64,000 bases of DNA from Blasia pusilla (Eukaryota > Marchantiophyta > Marchantiopsida > Blasiales). Shown piece after piece: positions 54,728 through 64,000 of this stretch; position 1 is the first letter of the stretch; each line of letters opens with the position of its first letter. Location of the stretch: NCBI GenBank assembly GCA_050084515.1, contig CM114274.1, forward strand, positions 41,044,001 to 41,108,000, written 5' to 3'. The notes beneath the pieces are model-generated. The model was not told where the DNA came from. It was given only the letters and a program-made list of their open reading frames with translations, and did not search any database. The translations under genes were made by a program, and so were the position numbers.

Positions 54728-55804
54728 ATGGACGAAATGGGATACGGAGTCTTCAGTCATAACCACAATATATCTAGAGCTCGCCACATCAACTTCAGTG
54801 CTTATCTGATATCCTCGGCCCTTAGCAATCTCATCATGTCTTTTTTTTCCAGGATTTGTTCTGGTACAAGTCAACCATTGAGATTTTCTACCTTCCGCTC
54901 GCCGGGCTCGCACGAGAAGTGGCAGAGCTGATCGGAACCGTCACGAAGGTGGTGTCCCGCCATCTGAGAGCGCTAGTGACATGTTTCTGGAGCCGGAGGT
55001 GGACCGAAACAACGTTTCTTCTTAGACTCTGGGTTTATTGGACCTGGATACCATGGAAATCCAAGAAATCGCTGATACCAAGGATATGCCGGAGCTCAGA
55101 GCTTGTGTTAGCAGTGGCGCTTTGCCTGGGTTTGATGCCGTTCGTTTTGTCTCAGAGAGGAAGGCCTTTCTGGATCAGTTTTATCCCAACATAGCCAAAC
55201 AATCTTCGAAGATTTTCCGTGATCATGAACTTCCTCCCAACCAGCGTCATGCTATCTGTGACTTATTCAGGGCCAACGTATGTGGGGAACCGGTGGAGGA
55301 GGCTCGGGAGAAGGTTACTCGCTCCTTTTCCGAATGCCATAGCCTCAGGGAAGTGCACATATCCGTGTGTCCTTCTCTGCTCCCGTATATGATTCGCGCT
55401 AAAACGTCCAGCGTTCTCCGAAACAACAGCCTCGTCAAAACAAATTCAATGGGATTTTCCATTTCGCCTTCGTATTCTCTCCCTATCATGGATCAGTGAG
55501 GAAGAACCTGCACGGCATGTTCGCAAATAGTTTCCGGTCATGGTTTTGGCTTCTCGCCTCCAATCTGGATGAGGTGGCCAGAAATCTTGCTCGAGTGGTG
55601 GTGGTAATCACCCACAAGGATACGGCTGCATTATTAGACTCCGCCTTGCCCGGGGAGAAGGAGATAAAGGATATTTCTGAACAATTCAAAGCACTGATTA
55701 GAGTAGAGTCTACGCCATTTTTAATTGATCGTAGAAATCTGCAAGATATAGCATCTTTCGTAGAATTTTTGATGACAAGTTTCATGGCATCGATGAAAGG
55801 ATAA
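54728..55804 (+). pseudogene. Unrecognised gene, family shared with 37.9 kb and 62 kb
   Basis: Two consecutive open stretches. The first (55,050-55,499) reads IQEIADTKDMPELRACVSSG, FLDQFYPNIAKQSSKIFRDH, ELPPNQRHAICDLFRANVCG, EAREKVTRSFSECHSLREVH and SLLPYMIRAKTSSVLRN. The second (55,496-55,804) reads SFRSWFWLLASNLDEVARNL, ARVVVVITHKDTAALLDS and ends in MTSFMASMKG. Frames differ by one step, so a frameshift or short intron lies near 55,450-55,500. Helical, soluble, no signal peptide. I know no family match. Part of exon 1 is shared with 61,801-62,480. Confidence 0.45.
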
Positions 55805-56234
55805 AGATGGATTTGTTCATAAGATTTGGAGAAAATTGCAAGAGATTGCAGCATACACTTTTAAAAAGGATCAGAAAGAAGCCCCGTGCTATGCACGTGA
55901 GTGATCTTTAGTTTACCCCTTTCATGACACTAACAAAATTATTTGAACCACACAAGTTTCTCAACTCCAACTTAGTTGTTGGATTATTGGTTGTTGGATT
56001 AGGAGGGGCCTTATAAAAGGATCTATTACTTAAAAAGAGTTAGGACAAACAACTCCACCATTTACAACCTATTCCTCCCTTTTTTATACTGGGTCTTACC
56101 GCCGTCTCTTTAACCCCTAAAAGCGATGGCCCTTCCCTTCCGTCTGATGCGTGGTCTGATGCTTCCATTCCGTCTTTAAGCTCGTAGAAACATTTGTTGA
56201 CGGGAGAGATCTCAGCCACAATGATAGTAGGTCA

Positions 56235-56640
56235 TTGCTTAGGCCCCCGCGAGAGTTTGGACAGGGTGAGACTTCCAGAGAAAGAGCATCTGTGAGTCGT
56301 GGAAGGCGATCTTACTACCCAGCTACAACATCAGATGTCGATTTGGAATCACAGATTGATCCTGCAAGAGATAGGAAAAAAAAACATCCAACAGGCGAAT
56401 ATCCCGGATTATCTCACCAGAGCCTGACATAGAATCGGATTTAGAAGCTAGGGATTCTGATATAGACGGAACACCACGTCATCCCACACTTCATAGAAAG
56501 CCCTCAATTGCAGCTCAAGAGGGAGAAAGGGTTCCCCCGGAGTGGGTTCTTCTACTGCTTGGGTGCTTCCTGTGGTCTGAGTGTTGTGACATTCAATCGA
56601 GGGGTGAGCAGATTCGCATTTCTTACAACCATGTACGTTG
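56235..56640 (+). other. Coding-like tract, unrecognised
   Basis: Acidic, Ser-rich reading (ESDLEARDSDIDGTPRHPTL) followed by a short hydrophobic stretch (WVLLLLGCFLW). Possibly a downstream exon of the gene at 55 kb. The rest of 56,640-57,470 shows nothing recognisable. Confidence 0.25.
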
Positions 56641-57473
56641 AAATAGTTCTTGCACCTGTGCAGAAATTCAGTGAGCTAAGTTGCATCAAGTGTCTGCGGG
56701 GTATTGTTAGTCATAAACTTATGTGCTCTTGGGATGCCTACCTGCTTTATCTTTTTCTGTGTACTGGTTACATGACCAGATGCTTCTTCTCTCTCTCGAT
56801 AACCTCAGCATCAGGGAAACGTAGAGTGCAATCACAGAATTTTTCTGTCTCTCTCTCTCCAATTGGACTTCACAAGACCGCAACTACCTCAGCATCATGC
56901 AAACGCAGAGTGCAATTACAGAATTCCCCGAGAGCCAAACTCCTCTTTCCGAACAAAAGATGAAGAAAGCTATTTTCTGTAGAAAGGATGAAGAAAGCTA
57001 GTTATCGTCGAGCAAAGTTCTCAGCACCACCAACACTTACTCCAACAATAAAGCAATTTTCGCCTTTGAGAGTACGCATAGATTCTCAAGAAATAAAATT
57101 TCTTGAGAATCTGCAATTCACTACATTAAATGCACAAGCCGACTATTGTCGGCTTGTGCAACTAAACAAATTTCCGAATCCTGAAAGTCGTGTGGAGGAA
57201 TGGCAGCTTGAAAATTGATCGAAGCAGGAGCCGAGATCGTGTGCTGCTTCGGTATCTAAGCAGGACCGTATTTTGAGGACCATCTTTTAAGCTGCATTGC
57301 CGATAGAGTTGAGTAAAAACTTGTGAATGACAGGCTGCAGAACCTTGGGTGCCTCTAGGTCGACATCCGATTCACGAGATTCGAATTCTCAGTAATGAGC
57401 TACAGTGCTGAATAGTCACTTCCATTTCCGAATTTGAGACGCTGAACTGAACCCACTCCCCTGCAGCAGACCC

Positions 57474-57749
57474 TCACGAAGAAGAAGGAATGGGAGGAAA
57501 CCGCAGGGACCCATGCTCGAATCTAGCGCAAACGTTGCAGCAAATCGCAAATGTTGCAGCGAGCATTGTAAGAAACTCGAGAATGACAAGATACTCCTTC
57601 CCGGCCTGCGGCTCCGATTGAATTTTCTTGCCACCCTCCTCGGCTAGGAGTAGCTGATATTGCCTCGCCTCCTTTCGCTCCACCTCTCGTTCCGCTCCTA
57701 GTAGATTTATCATCTCCTTTCTCCTATCACACAGGTATGTGGATTGCAC
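57474..57749 (-). CDS. Small hypothetical protein with one membrane segment
   Basis: 91 codons from MQSTYLCDRRKEMINLL. Residues 20-50 are charged and helical (REVERKEARQYQLLLAEE), and residues 54-72 are hydrophobic (LVILEFLTMLAATFAICCNV). No family recognised. The open frame could be chance, since it lies beside a repeat. Confidence 0.25.
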   Translation of the reverse strand: MQSTYLCDRRKEMINLLGAEREVERKEARQYQLLLAEEGGKKIQSEPQAGKEYLVILEFLTMLAATFAICCNVCARFEHGSLRFPPIPSSS

Positions 57750-57751
57750 CA

Positions 57752-57857
57752 GGCTTAGAATAGTATATATTCTAGTAAGTCCCTTATATGGCTTAGAGTA
57801 GAATATATTCTAGTAAGTCCCTTATATGGCTTAAGAGGTTTGATAAGATTAGATTTT
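57752..57857. repeat. 106-bp direct repeat, left copy
   Basis: Near-identical to 58,377-58,482. Each copy itself contains two units starting GGCTTAGARTAG and TATATTCTAGTAMGTCCCTT. The pair encloses about 520 bp of AT-rich DNA without genes. Confidence 0.9.
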
Positions 57858-58376
57858 AGAGAGAGGACCTAAATTATGCTTGCTTGGTAGATGTTGGGAA
57901 AGAATTTTCTATGTATTATAAGTAGGAAGAAATGCCTAAGGGAGTAGTTTTGTGGGTTGCATATATTCAATCTAGGAAGGTCATACTATTTACTGCTATT
58001 TTAATCTACTTAAAGTACTACAAGGAAGTAAGAAAAATGTTTGAAGACCTTTGGCTAATGGGCAGTTTGCTAAAAAAAATTATGCACACAAATTCACACA
58101 AATTCAAATTTTTTTCTTACATCTAATTATCACATGTCCAAGATAGATAGAGATGTTTATAAATAAAGAAGGCACTCTCTCATAATGAGAATAAATTCTT
58201 TATTGTAAACTCAACCTTTTAAAAAGGTTCCAAAAATTTCTCTAGTGCTACAATTTATTATAGCTATTGTGATGCTTCTTTTTCAAAATAAGAGATTTAA
58301 AGCCAATTATCTAAAATCACCTAAACCTATCATACCTTCATTTTCTATTCCCACTATAACATGATAGCCAAATTTT

Positions 58377-58482
58377 GGCTTAGAATAGTATATATTCTAG
58401 TAAGTCCCTTATATGGCTTAGAATAGAATATATTCTAGTACGTCCCTTACATGGCTTAAGAGGTTTGATAAGATTAGATCTT
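58377..58482. repeat. 106-bp direct repeat, right copy
   Basis: Partner of 57,752-57,857. TG...CA ends and a target duplication are not obvious, so an LTR nature is unproven. Confidence 0.9.
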
Positions 58483-59329
58483 TGAGGCAAATACGAATCA
58501 GAGCCCCTTCATTCCCATCACCCAACAATTGAGGTATCTATTACAAGTACAAAACATCATCAGAAACCGACCCTCCACATTAGAAACCAACCCTCACTCT
58601 CAAGAGTGTCACCAACCCTCACTCTCAGAGTGTCATGTTGGTATGCTTCAATTTGGTAAAAACAACCCCACCATCTACTGAACCTTTCCACACACCTTTC
58701 TGCCCCTCCACACAATCACTTTACCATGAAGTCCATACCATCCCATCATATACCAAACACCCTTTCGAAAGTACCCATCATCAAAATCGGATAGGTGACA
58801 GGTCGACGGATGATGAAGTTCCAGACCTGAACGAGAGGCCGGACATGGGTAGTCTAGGGGATTCCAAGATTGTAGGTATCAAACTGTGAACTTAACCACC
58901 TTGCGCTACATTGGCTCCTCCGTCCCTTAGAGATATGCACAAGTATAAGGTCAAGAAGGGAACACAAGCCCAATAGATACCAATTAGTTCTAAAGAAGAT
59001 TATGGTATCCCCTTCAGACCTTCACGATTTGGATACTTCACGATTTGGATAGCTTGGTGGCTAGACATGGAAGGAAATATTGTGGAGACTAGATCCCAAT
59101 TCCCTTGACCTACCAAAAGATCCAAACCATTGTGATCATCCAAGCCAAGTTGTACGGGTGTCCACGGAGACGCTTATGAGGATTCAGATTTGCCCTAGGC
59201 CTCTATGACTATGAATGGATAGAATGTGAGTTTGTAGAGGAGTTTCAACAATGTCTATGATGAAGATCCGACTCCCACACTCCAAAAAGGAGTTGGAGAC
59301 CTTATGTGACGTAGACATGGGGGATAATA

Positions 59330-59997
59330 CCTTGAAAATAAGGGAAGTTGGCCGCCCATAGCCCACCTGTTGATCAAAGAAATATTCTAGATACACCCTA
59401 CAATGATGAATATGAGTCCGAATGGGACTCAAAGGTGGAGAAAACAGATTCAGATTTGAGCTTAGAGTGGCTAGGTTATGAAGACGAGATCTTAGATCCA
59501 AGTTGGGTGTCATGATTGGGAGTCATGGCCACTAGAATGGAAGTTTTCAGATGAGTGGTGGGAGGGGGATAATCCAGTTTACACACTTCCTTCAAAGGAG
59601 AGAATCCTAATTCTTTTCCTACTTGGTTTGAGAATAAAGAGTGGGATCCTATTTCCATCTTTCTTATGATCATAGAGGAAAAAAATATGAAATGTATTTG
59701 CCAAGAGACTAATAGGTATGGGAAAAACTTAAAGGGTTCCCCATGGAGAAACTTGAAGCGATCAGAATTCCAAACTTGGCTAGGGGTGTCTATTTTCATG
59801 GGAATCAACAAGCTTCCGACTAGGAGATCCCATTGGCGGACATAACATAAGCTCTTTCAGAATTCATACATATCTAGCCTTATGAGTAGAAATCAGTGGG
59901 AGGAGATCCTTGGTTGCTTTCGTGGGGTGGATAATGAGACCATATGTAAGGATAAATAAGCAAAAACTATGATAAAATTTCCAAGTGTAGACTCTTC
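59330..59997 (+). pseudogene. piggyBac-type transposase, N-terminal fragment
   Basis: One plus-strand frame with a few stops. An acidic leader (SDLSLEWLGYEDEILD) is followed by FPTWFENKEWDPISIFLMII, CQETNRYGKNLKGSPWRNLK, SEFQTWLGVSIFMGINKLP, SHWRT and YISSLMSRNQWEEILGCFRG with VDNE after it. The series F..F..I..ETNRY, E...WLG..I.MG...LP....W, and ISS.MSRN.W..IL..F..VDN is the signature of DDE_Tnp_1_7 (piggyBac) transposases before the first catalytic Asp. The sequence ends near 60,000, so the DDD core is missing. Stops fall at 59,512, 59,554, 59,570, 59,842 and 59,957 or nearby. Confidence 0.8.
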
Positions 59998-60309
59998 CTA
60001 GATGCCGTATTCCTTTGCCTTCAATTTGGCTCTCTCTAATTCAGATTGATTGGTCGTGAGGCGAATAAAGAATCCAACTTAAGAGTGTTCGCCGATGAGG
60101 GATGTATGGGACAATTTGAAACGATCAGATAGTCTGCAAAGTCTGTAAATTAAGCATGAGATCGTCCTGAGCAGAAAATCGCGCGGATTTGTGAGCAACG
60201 TCGTGTTGCTCAACGCGATTCAAGATTTTTGGCTCTGGTTTTCATCATCTTTTCAGGAGATACGTGATGTGGTTCCGAACCGAAACTGAATCACAAACCT
60301 GGCGTTTAT

Positions 60310-60380
60310 CCATGAGATCCAATTAAGAAGCATGGCAGCAAACAAAATTTGTTGCCACGCTTCTTGACTAGATCTCATGG
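60310..60380. repeat. Imperfect hairpin
   Basis: CCATGAGATC at 60,310 pairs with GATCTCATGG ending at 60,380. Inner parts AAGAAGC.TGGCA.CAAA pair with their mirror. Arms are about 33 bases with five or six mismatches and a short A/T loop. Confidence 0.85.
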
Positions 60381-60400
60381 ATTGGCCGGCCCGTTGAGAC

Positions 60401-60512
60401 GTGGGTCTTCTGGTAAGGAAATCCAGAAGAACTGAATACGAACTGAAGAGTGTATGTTGGTTTCCTTACCAGAAGACCCACATACATTCGTCAGTTCGTA
60501 TTCAGTTCTTCT
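60401..60512. repeat. Two interleaved perfect inverted repeats
   Basis: Arm A (60,401-60,421, starts GTGGGTCTTCTGG) is mirrored exactly at 60,461-60,481. Arm B (60,425-60,446, starts AGAAGAACTGAATACG) is mirrored exactly at 60,491-60,512. The order A-B-A'-B' means both helices cannot form as nested hairpins. Confidence 0.95.
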
Positions 60513-61800
60513 AGCGACGGTATTTGGCAGTGTTCTTTGCGGGTCATGAACTAGTGGAGTCAAGCGGCTGGCAGGTTCGATTAGACATGAGATTTCTTTT
60601 CGCAGCAGATATTGACGACAGCTGAACGTTTCAACGTAATTCACTAGCCAAATTTGAAAACTTTCATGAGACCATTCGATCCCAGGTTGTCGCTTGCATA
60701 TGGGAACCATTCAGAATCTGGGCTTGTAACATAACTTGCGTTTCCATGTACAAAAAAATTGCTGCCTTACTCTTGTACAATAATTATATACATGGATTTC
60801 AGAAGCTTTCAAGACTGTAGATTAGACTGATATGAGGGCCAAAACATAAACAGCTCTTTCTGTTTTCGAAATTCGGAGTTCTCATTGGAGATTGCTATTG
60901 ACAGGAAAAAAATTACTTTCATGCAGAAATTAGGACAGATGCATCTGAAGATTCTGGAAAAAACCGAAGGTTTCGATCGAATTTATTTCGACTGTTGGCA
61001 TATTAACTGGAGAGTGTTCGACAGTTTGAATCGCAGTTCGCCAGTTCTCATGCTTTCTGGGGTTTCTCAAATCGTTAAAGAGAGCGAGAATTCTATGAAC
61101 CTTCCTTTGAAAATCTGTCATAACATTTAAGTGTTAACAACATAGCGGGGACGAATGTGACTGCGTTAGTCAGAGTTGCACTGTTCCATTCCTCCGCACT
61201 CATTGTTCTTTATCACCCGAATTTATTGGGCGATGGTGGTTAGGACTGTCTGGAGGAATCTCGGATGAGATTTCAGGAGGTCAAAAGCTGACCGGGGCAA
61301 AACTTGGTGGACCGTGCGGTAAAAGAATTCTCCATTATATGCGTGACAGCATCTCCATTCGTAGCAAACAGAAGCGTTCTTCCTGTTCCTCGATCCACGG
61401 AATCCCTTCCCTCTCAGTTCTACCGTCCTGCCCAAGTAATGGATGACGATAGAATAACGATTAGGAGTGGGGGAGGCCAGTTCCCGACAATAGGGTCTGG
61501 GATCGGCCTCTGCTACTCTGATATATGAGATCATATTTCCCAATCGCGGATATGGCCCTTCAAGTTTCGATTGATCTATTGCAGGACTAGGTGCTGATGT
61601 TGATCACGCGCATGGTCACAGAGAAGACCAAGAGACTTGGTTAGAGTTAACTGATTCTCAACGTATATTCCAATGTACATTTCCGCTATACCGATTGATC
61701 ACGAGTTCTCACGTCCTGTCATCTCATCGTCCTAGGGGTATCACTGTTGCTCTGTGTTCTCTTTTCAATACGCCACGCAGGATCTGGGTGTCGCCTAAAT
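60513..61800. other. Spacer, no recognised gene
   Basis: Open stretches on both strands (for example 60,885-61,130 plus and 61,223-61,543 minus) lack domain-like patterns. I support none of them. Confidence 0.35.
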
Positions 61801-62480
61801 TTGACACGAAATCGGTACGGAGTTCTTCGCTCCAACCACAAAAGATCTAAAGCTTGCCCGGTCTACGTCAGTGCATATCTGATATGCCAACACCTCAACT
61901 ATTTACAATTGAATAATGTTATGACTATTCAGGATGTGCTCTGTTACGAGTTCAAAATTTCATCTTGCTTGCGTCCACACGCAAGGCAAGTCAATCGATG
62001 AGGAGCACAGAACCACAGGCGGTGGGCTCCCCAGACCCTTCGCATTCGACGCAAGAGGGTTTGTGGACATCTAGCCATCATTTACTTCTAGGGAAGTAAA
62101 TGATGATCAATCTCTCTTGGATACTGATACCGATGATGCTGCGGGTGAGGTGAATAGGAGTCGTTCTAGAGAGTTTCATCCCGATTAATTTTGGAAGTCC
62201 CCACTGGACCAGTTTGCTCTAGACATCTCCAACACGTCGTCAGAAATCTTGGATGATCAATTACTTCCTAACAACCAACTTGCTGATGATCTCGAACACC
62301 ACCAGCATTGCCGAGGTGTTCGATCTCATGTACGCCAAGCGTGTTTCATCGATTGGTACGTCGTGGAGGGCATGCAGGAAGCAGATTTCTTCGAGGCTCG
62401 CGAGGATCTGGTGGCTCGAGAGAGAGATTATTTGGAAGTCGGTGCAGAATCCACCGAGGGAGATGGCGAAGAGTATTAGG
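61801..62480 (+). pseudogene. Second decayed copy of the 55-kb gene
   Basis: 61,801-61,890 aligns at the DNA level with 54,727-54,815 (shared GGTACGGAGT/GATACGGAGT and AGTGC.TATCTGATAT). 62,196-62,320 reads [20 protein letters not shown] followed by [13 protein letters not shown], matching LDQFYPNIAKQSSKIFRDHE and LPPNQRHAICD at the first locus. Frameshifts and stops make it a pseudogene. Confidence 0.5.
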
Positions 62481-64000
62481 CCTACGATTCCTCAACCTCA
62501 ACTATTGTTTTAGGCAACCCTCTCCCTCCGACCATGTGGGAGAATAAATTTAAAACATTCCCAGCCACCCACCGTGTCGTTCATTCAGCTTAATTGAAGT
62601 GTACAGGAATCTAGTAAGCCCTTCTGCAAAATAACCATGCAAACAAGATTCATCGATATCCATACTTCCTAGCTTGGCTTGAACACCAACCTAACACAGA
62701 ACCTGTTCGCTATTTCGATACATCGATAGTTCTTTTTTATTCCGTAGGCATTGAGTTCCAGGCGTTCACCTGAGATAGGGTATATATGTCACATAGCTTT
62801 GCAATCCGTCTTCTATCGCTCTTCCAAGAAAAAGAGTTCCCATAGAGTTTTGGGGCTAAGTCGCGTTAGATTGGAGCAGGTATTAACTTTCAATCCATGG
62901 TTCACACAATTGGAGCTCGGGACATTCGTCAACGGATATGTTATCATCGTGGCTTTTAGTCTCTCTTGTAGGGCTCATAACAGTTCATGAAGTAGTGAAG
63001 TCACTCCGCTATGTTCTTGCGCAATCAAAATTCCAGTCGTTTACAGGAGTCACTTCTCTTTCCCATTTGTAATAGTGATTTTTCCTTGATCCTTGTGCAT
63101 TGTGGTTGACATCCGGATCATGAACGGAACTCATAGATTTGGGTTCATATATAATGCATTGCCTCCTGTTTTCAATACCCGGTAAAGTTTCCAGAAACTT
63201 TGACTTAAGAGTGAAATTAGAACTTCACGAGGGCTATAAAGAATGCCATAGTTGTTCAGCTTTCCAAAAACTCAAACCAAGAAGAGAAATTAGAGATATG
63301 ACAAGTTCTTCAAGAGCCTGCCGAAAATTTCCAGTAGTCTCCAGGGAAGAAACTGCTATTATGGTTTGATGTGGGGGATGGGAAGAGAGATTCCTTATTC
63401 ATGCCCGCGTCAAGGGACTATCCCGCCAGGACGAAGGTATCATTTACAGCCCACAGGACTTTCTTTTGAAACCAAATCGAAAAATACTATAATCTTCTTA
63501 AAACAACTTAACCATCAAAGAGAAACATTCCAAGAGCAATTTCTACGTATATTACATGAACTGAGCACATGACACTTGGATTTTACACTCAGATTTCAAT
63601 TTTTTGGACGCTGTCTCTGAGGGAGGTCAAGAGACGCAGATTGCTTATGCTGAATGTAGTACGACAGTTTTAAGCGACATTGGATGCTTATGTCTAGTCT
63701 AGTCAAGCTTCTTTCCTTTGGATCTATTTTTTCCTTTTTTAATTGTAATGAGTACTTCTATAACCCTATCGTCTTCCGAAACGCCACCTCCGCGATGCAG
63801 GTCATAAAACATTTCACATATGGAAGCATCCAATGTCAGTTACACCTCCCTTTTTTTGCTGTATAGGCTCCTACGGCTAAGGTCCGCGATATGATATTTG
63901 GTATAAACAAATGAAATGTGTGAAATTTTTCTCATTCAATAAGCACCCAAGAATCTTAGGGATAACATGGATAGTGTAACATGCACACATGAATAAACCG
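62481..64000. other. AT-rich right end, no recognised gene
   Basis: Short open stretches only, none with a recognisable pattern. Confidence 0.35.

Noticed and set aside
1-64000. tRNA or rRNA genes
   Set aside because: I saw no cloverleaf with A and B boxes and no rRNA-like conserved blocks while reading both strands; a covariance search would settle this.

Overview
This is a repeat-dominated stretch of a land-plant nuclear genome. The evidence is a CACTA transposon, a plant-style Ty3/gypsy element, a fragment of a plant cell-wall fucosyltransferase (GT37), canonical GT-AG introns, and no operon or ribosomal RNA structure. Restriction-like-endonuclease LINEs and a piggyBac relic are unusual in seed plants, so I lean weakly towards a bryophyte, lycophyte or fern. 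The species cannot be named from the sequence alone. Almost every recognisable gene belongs to a mobile element, and nearly all are broken.

Layout. (1) 1-10,632: a CACTA (En/Spm) element on the minus strand, running off the left edge. It has a TNPA-like multi-exon gene (1-2,769), a broken TNPD transposase (2,935-6,597), about 4 kb of 5' sequence holding a truncated GT37 fragment on the opposite strand (8,384-9,001), subterminal repeats, and a terminus reading CACTAGAAGAAA on the minus strand at 10,632. (2) About 10,848-33,511: a minus-strand Ty3/gypsy element with the order gag, protease, cytosine-C5 DNA methyltransferase, reverse transcriptase, RNase H, integrase, PHD finger. (3) 12,814-25,494: a 12.7-kb element inserted in the integrase of (2) and flanked by the 9-bp duplication CCTACCATC, as expected of a Mutator-like element. 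(4) 33.5-44.3 kb: decayed low-copy sequence with a 1.4-1.8-kb direct duplication, fragments of unrecognised genes, and one small intact-looking gene (39,585-39,965). (5) 44.3-52.6 kb: two tandem, same-strand non-LTR elements with an N-terminal zinc finger, RT, CCHC motif and a C-terminal restriction-like endonuclease domain. (6) 52.6-64 kb: AT-rich DNA with two related copies of an unrecognised gene, a piggyBac N-terminal fragment and striking inverted repeats.

The most interesting system is the 12.7-kb inserted element. It carries two divergent genes. One is a rightward transposase with a SWIM zinc finger. The other is a leftward multi-exon gene whose C-terminus has the motif order of a beta-class N6/N4 amino-methyltransferase (CcrM-like order) with degenerate catalytic motifs. 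Scattered over its non-coding parts are about 40 copies of a 27-bp palindrome: half-site GCAACYCGTCGGA, one free base, then the reverse complement. I found none outside the element. Thirteen copies at a 67-bp period fill the divergent promoter, 14 copies (mostly at a 64-bp period) fill an intron of the methyltransferase-like gene, and paired copies at a 101-bp period lie between transposase segments. The gypsy host element carries a different (C5) methyltransferase with intact PCQ and ENV motifs. Two transposons, each with its own methyltransferase-type gene, are therefore nested here, which suggests (as inference) an arms race over epigenetic silencing.
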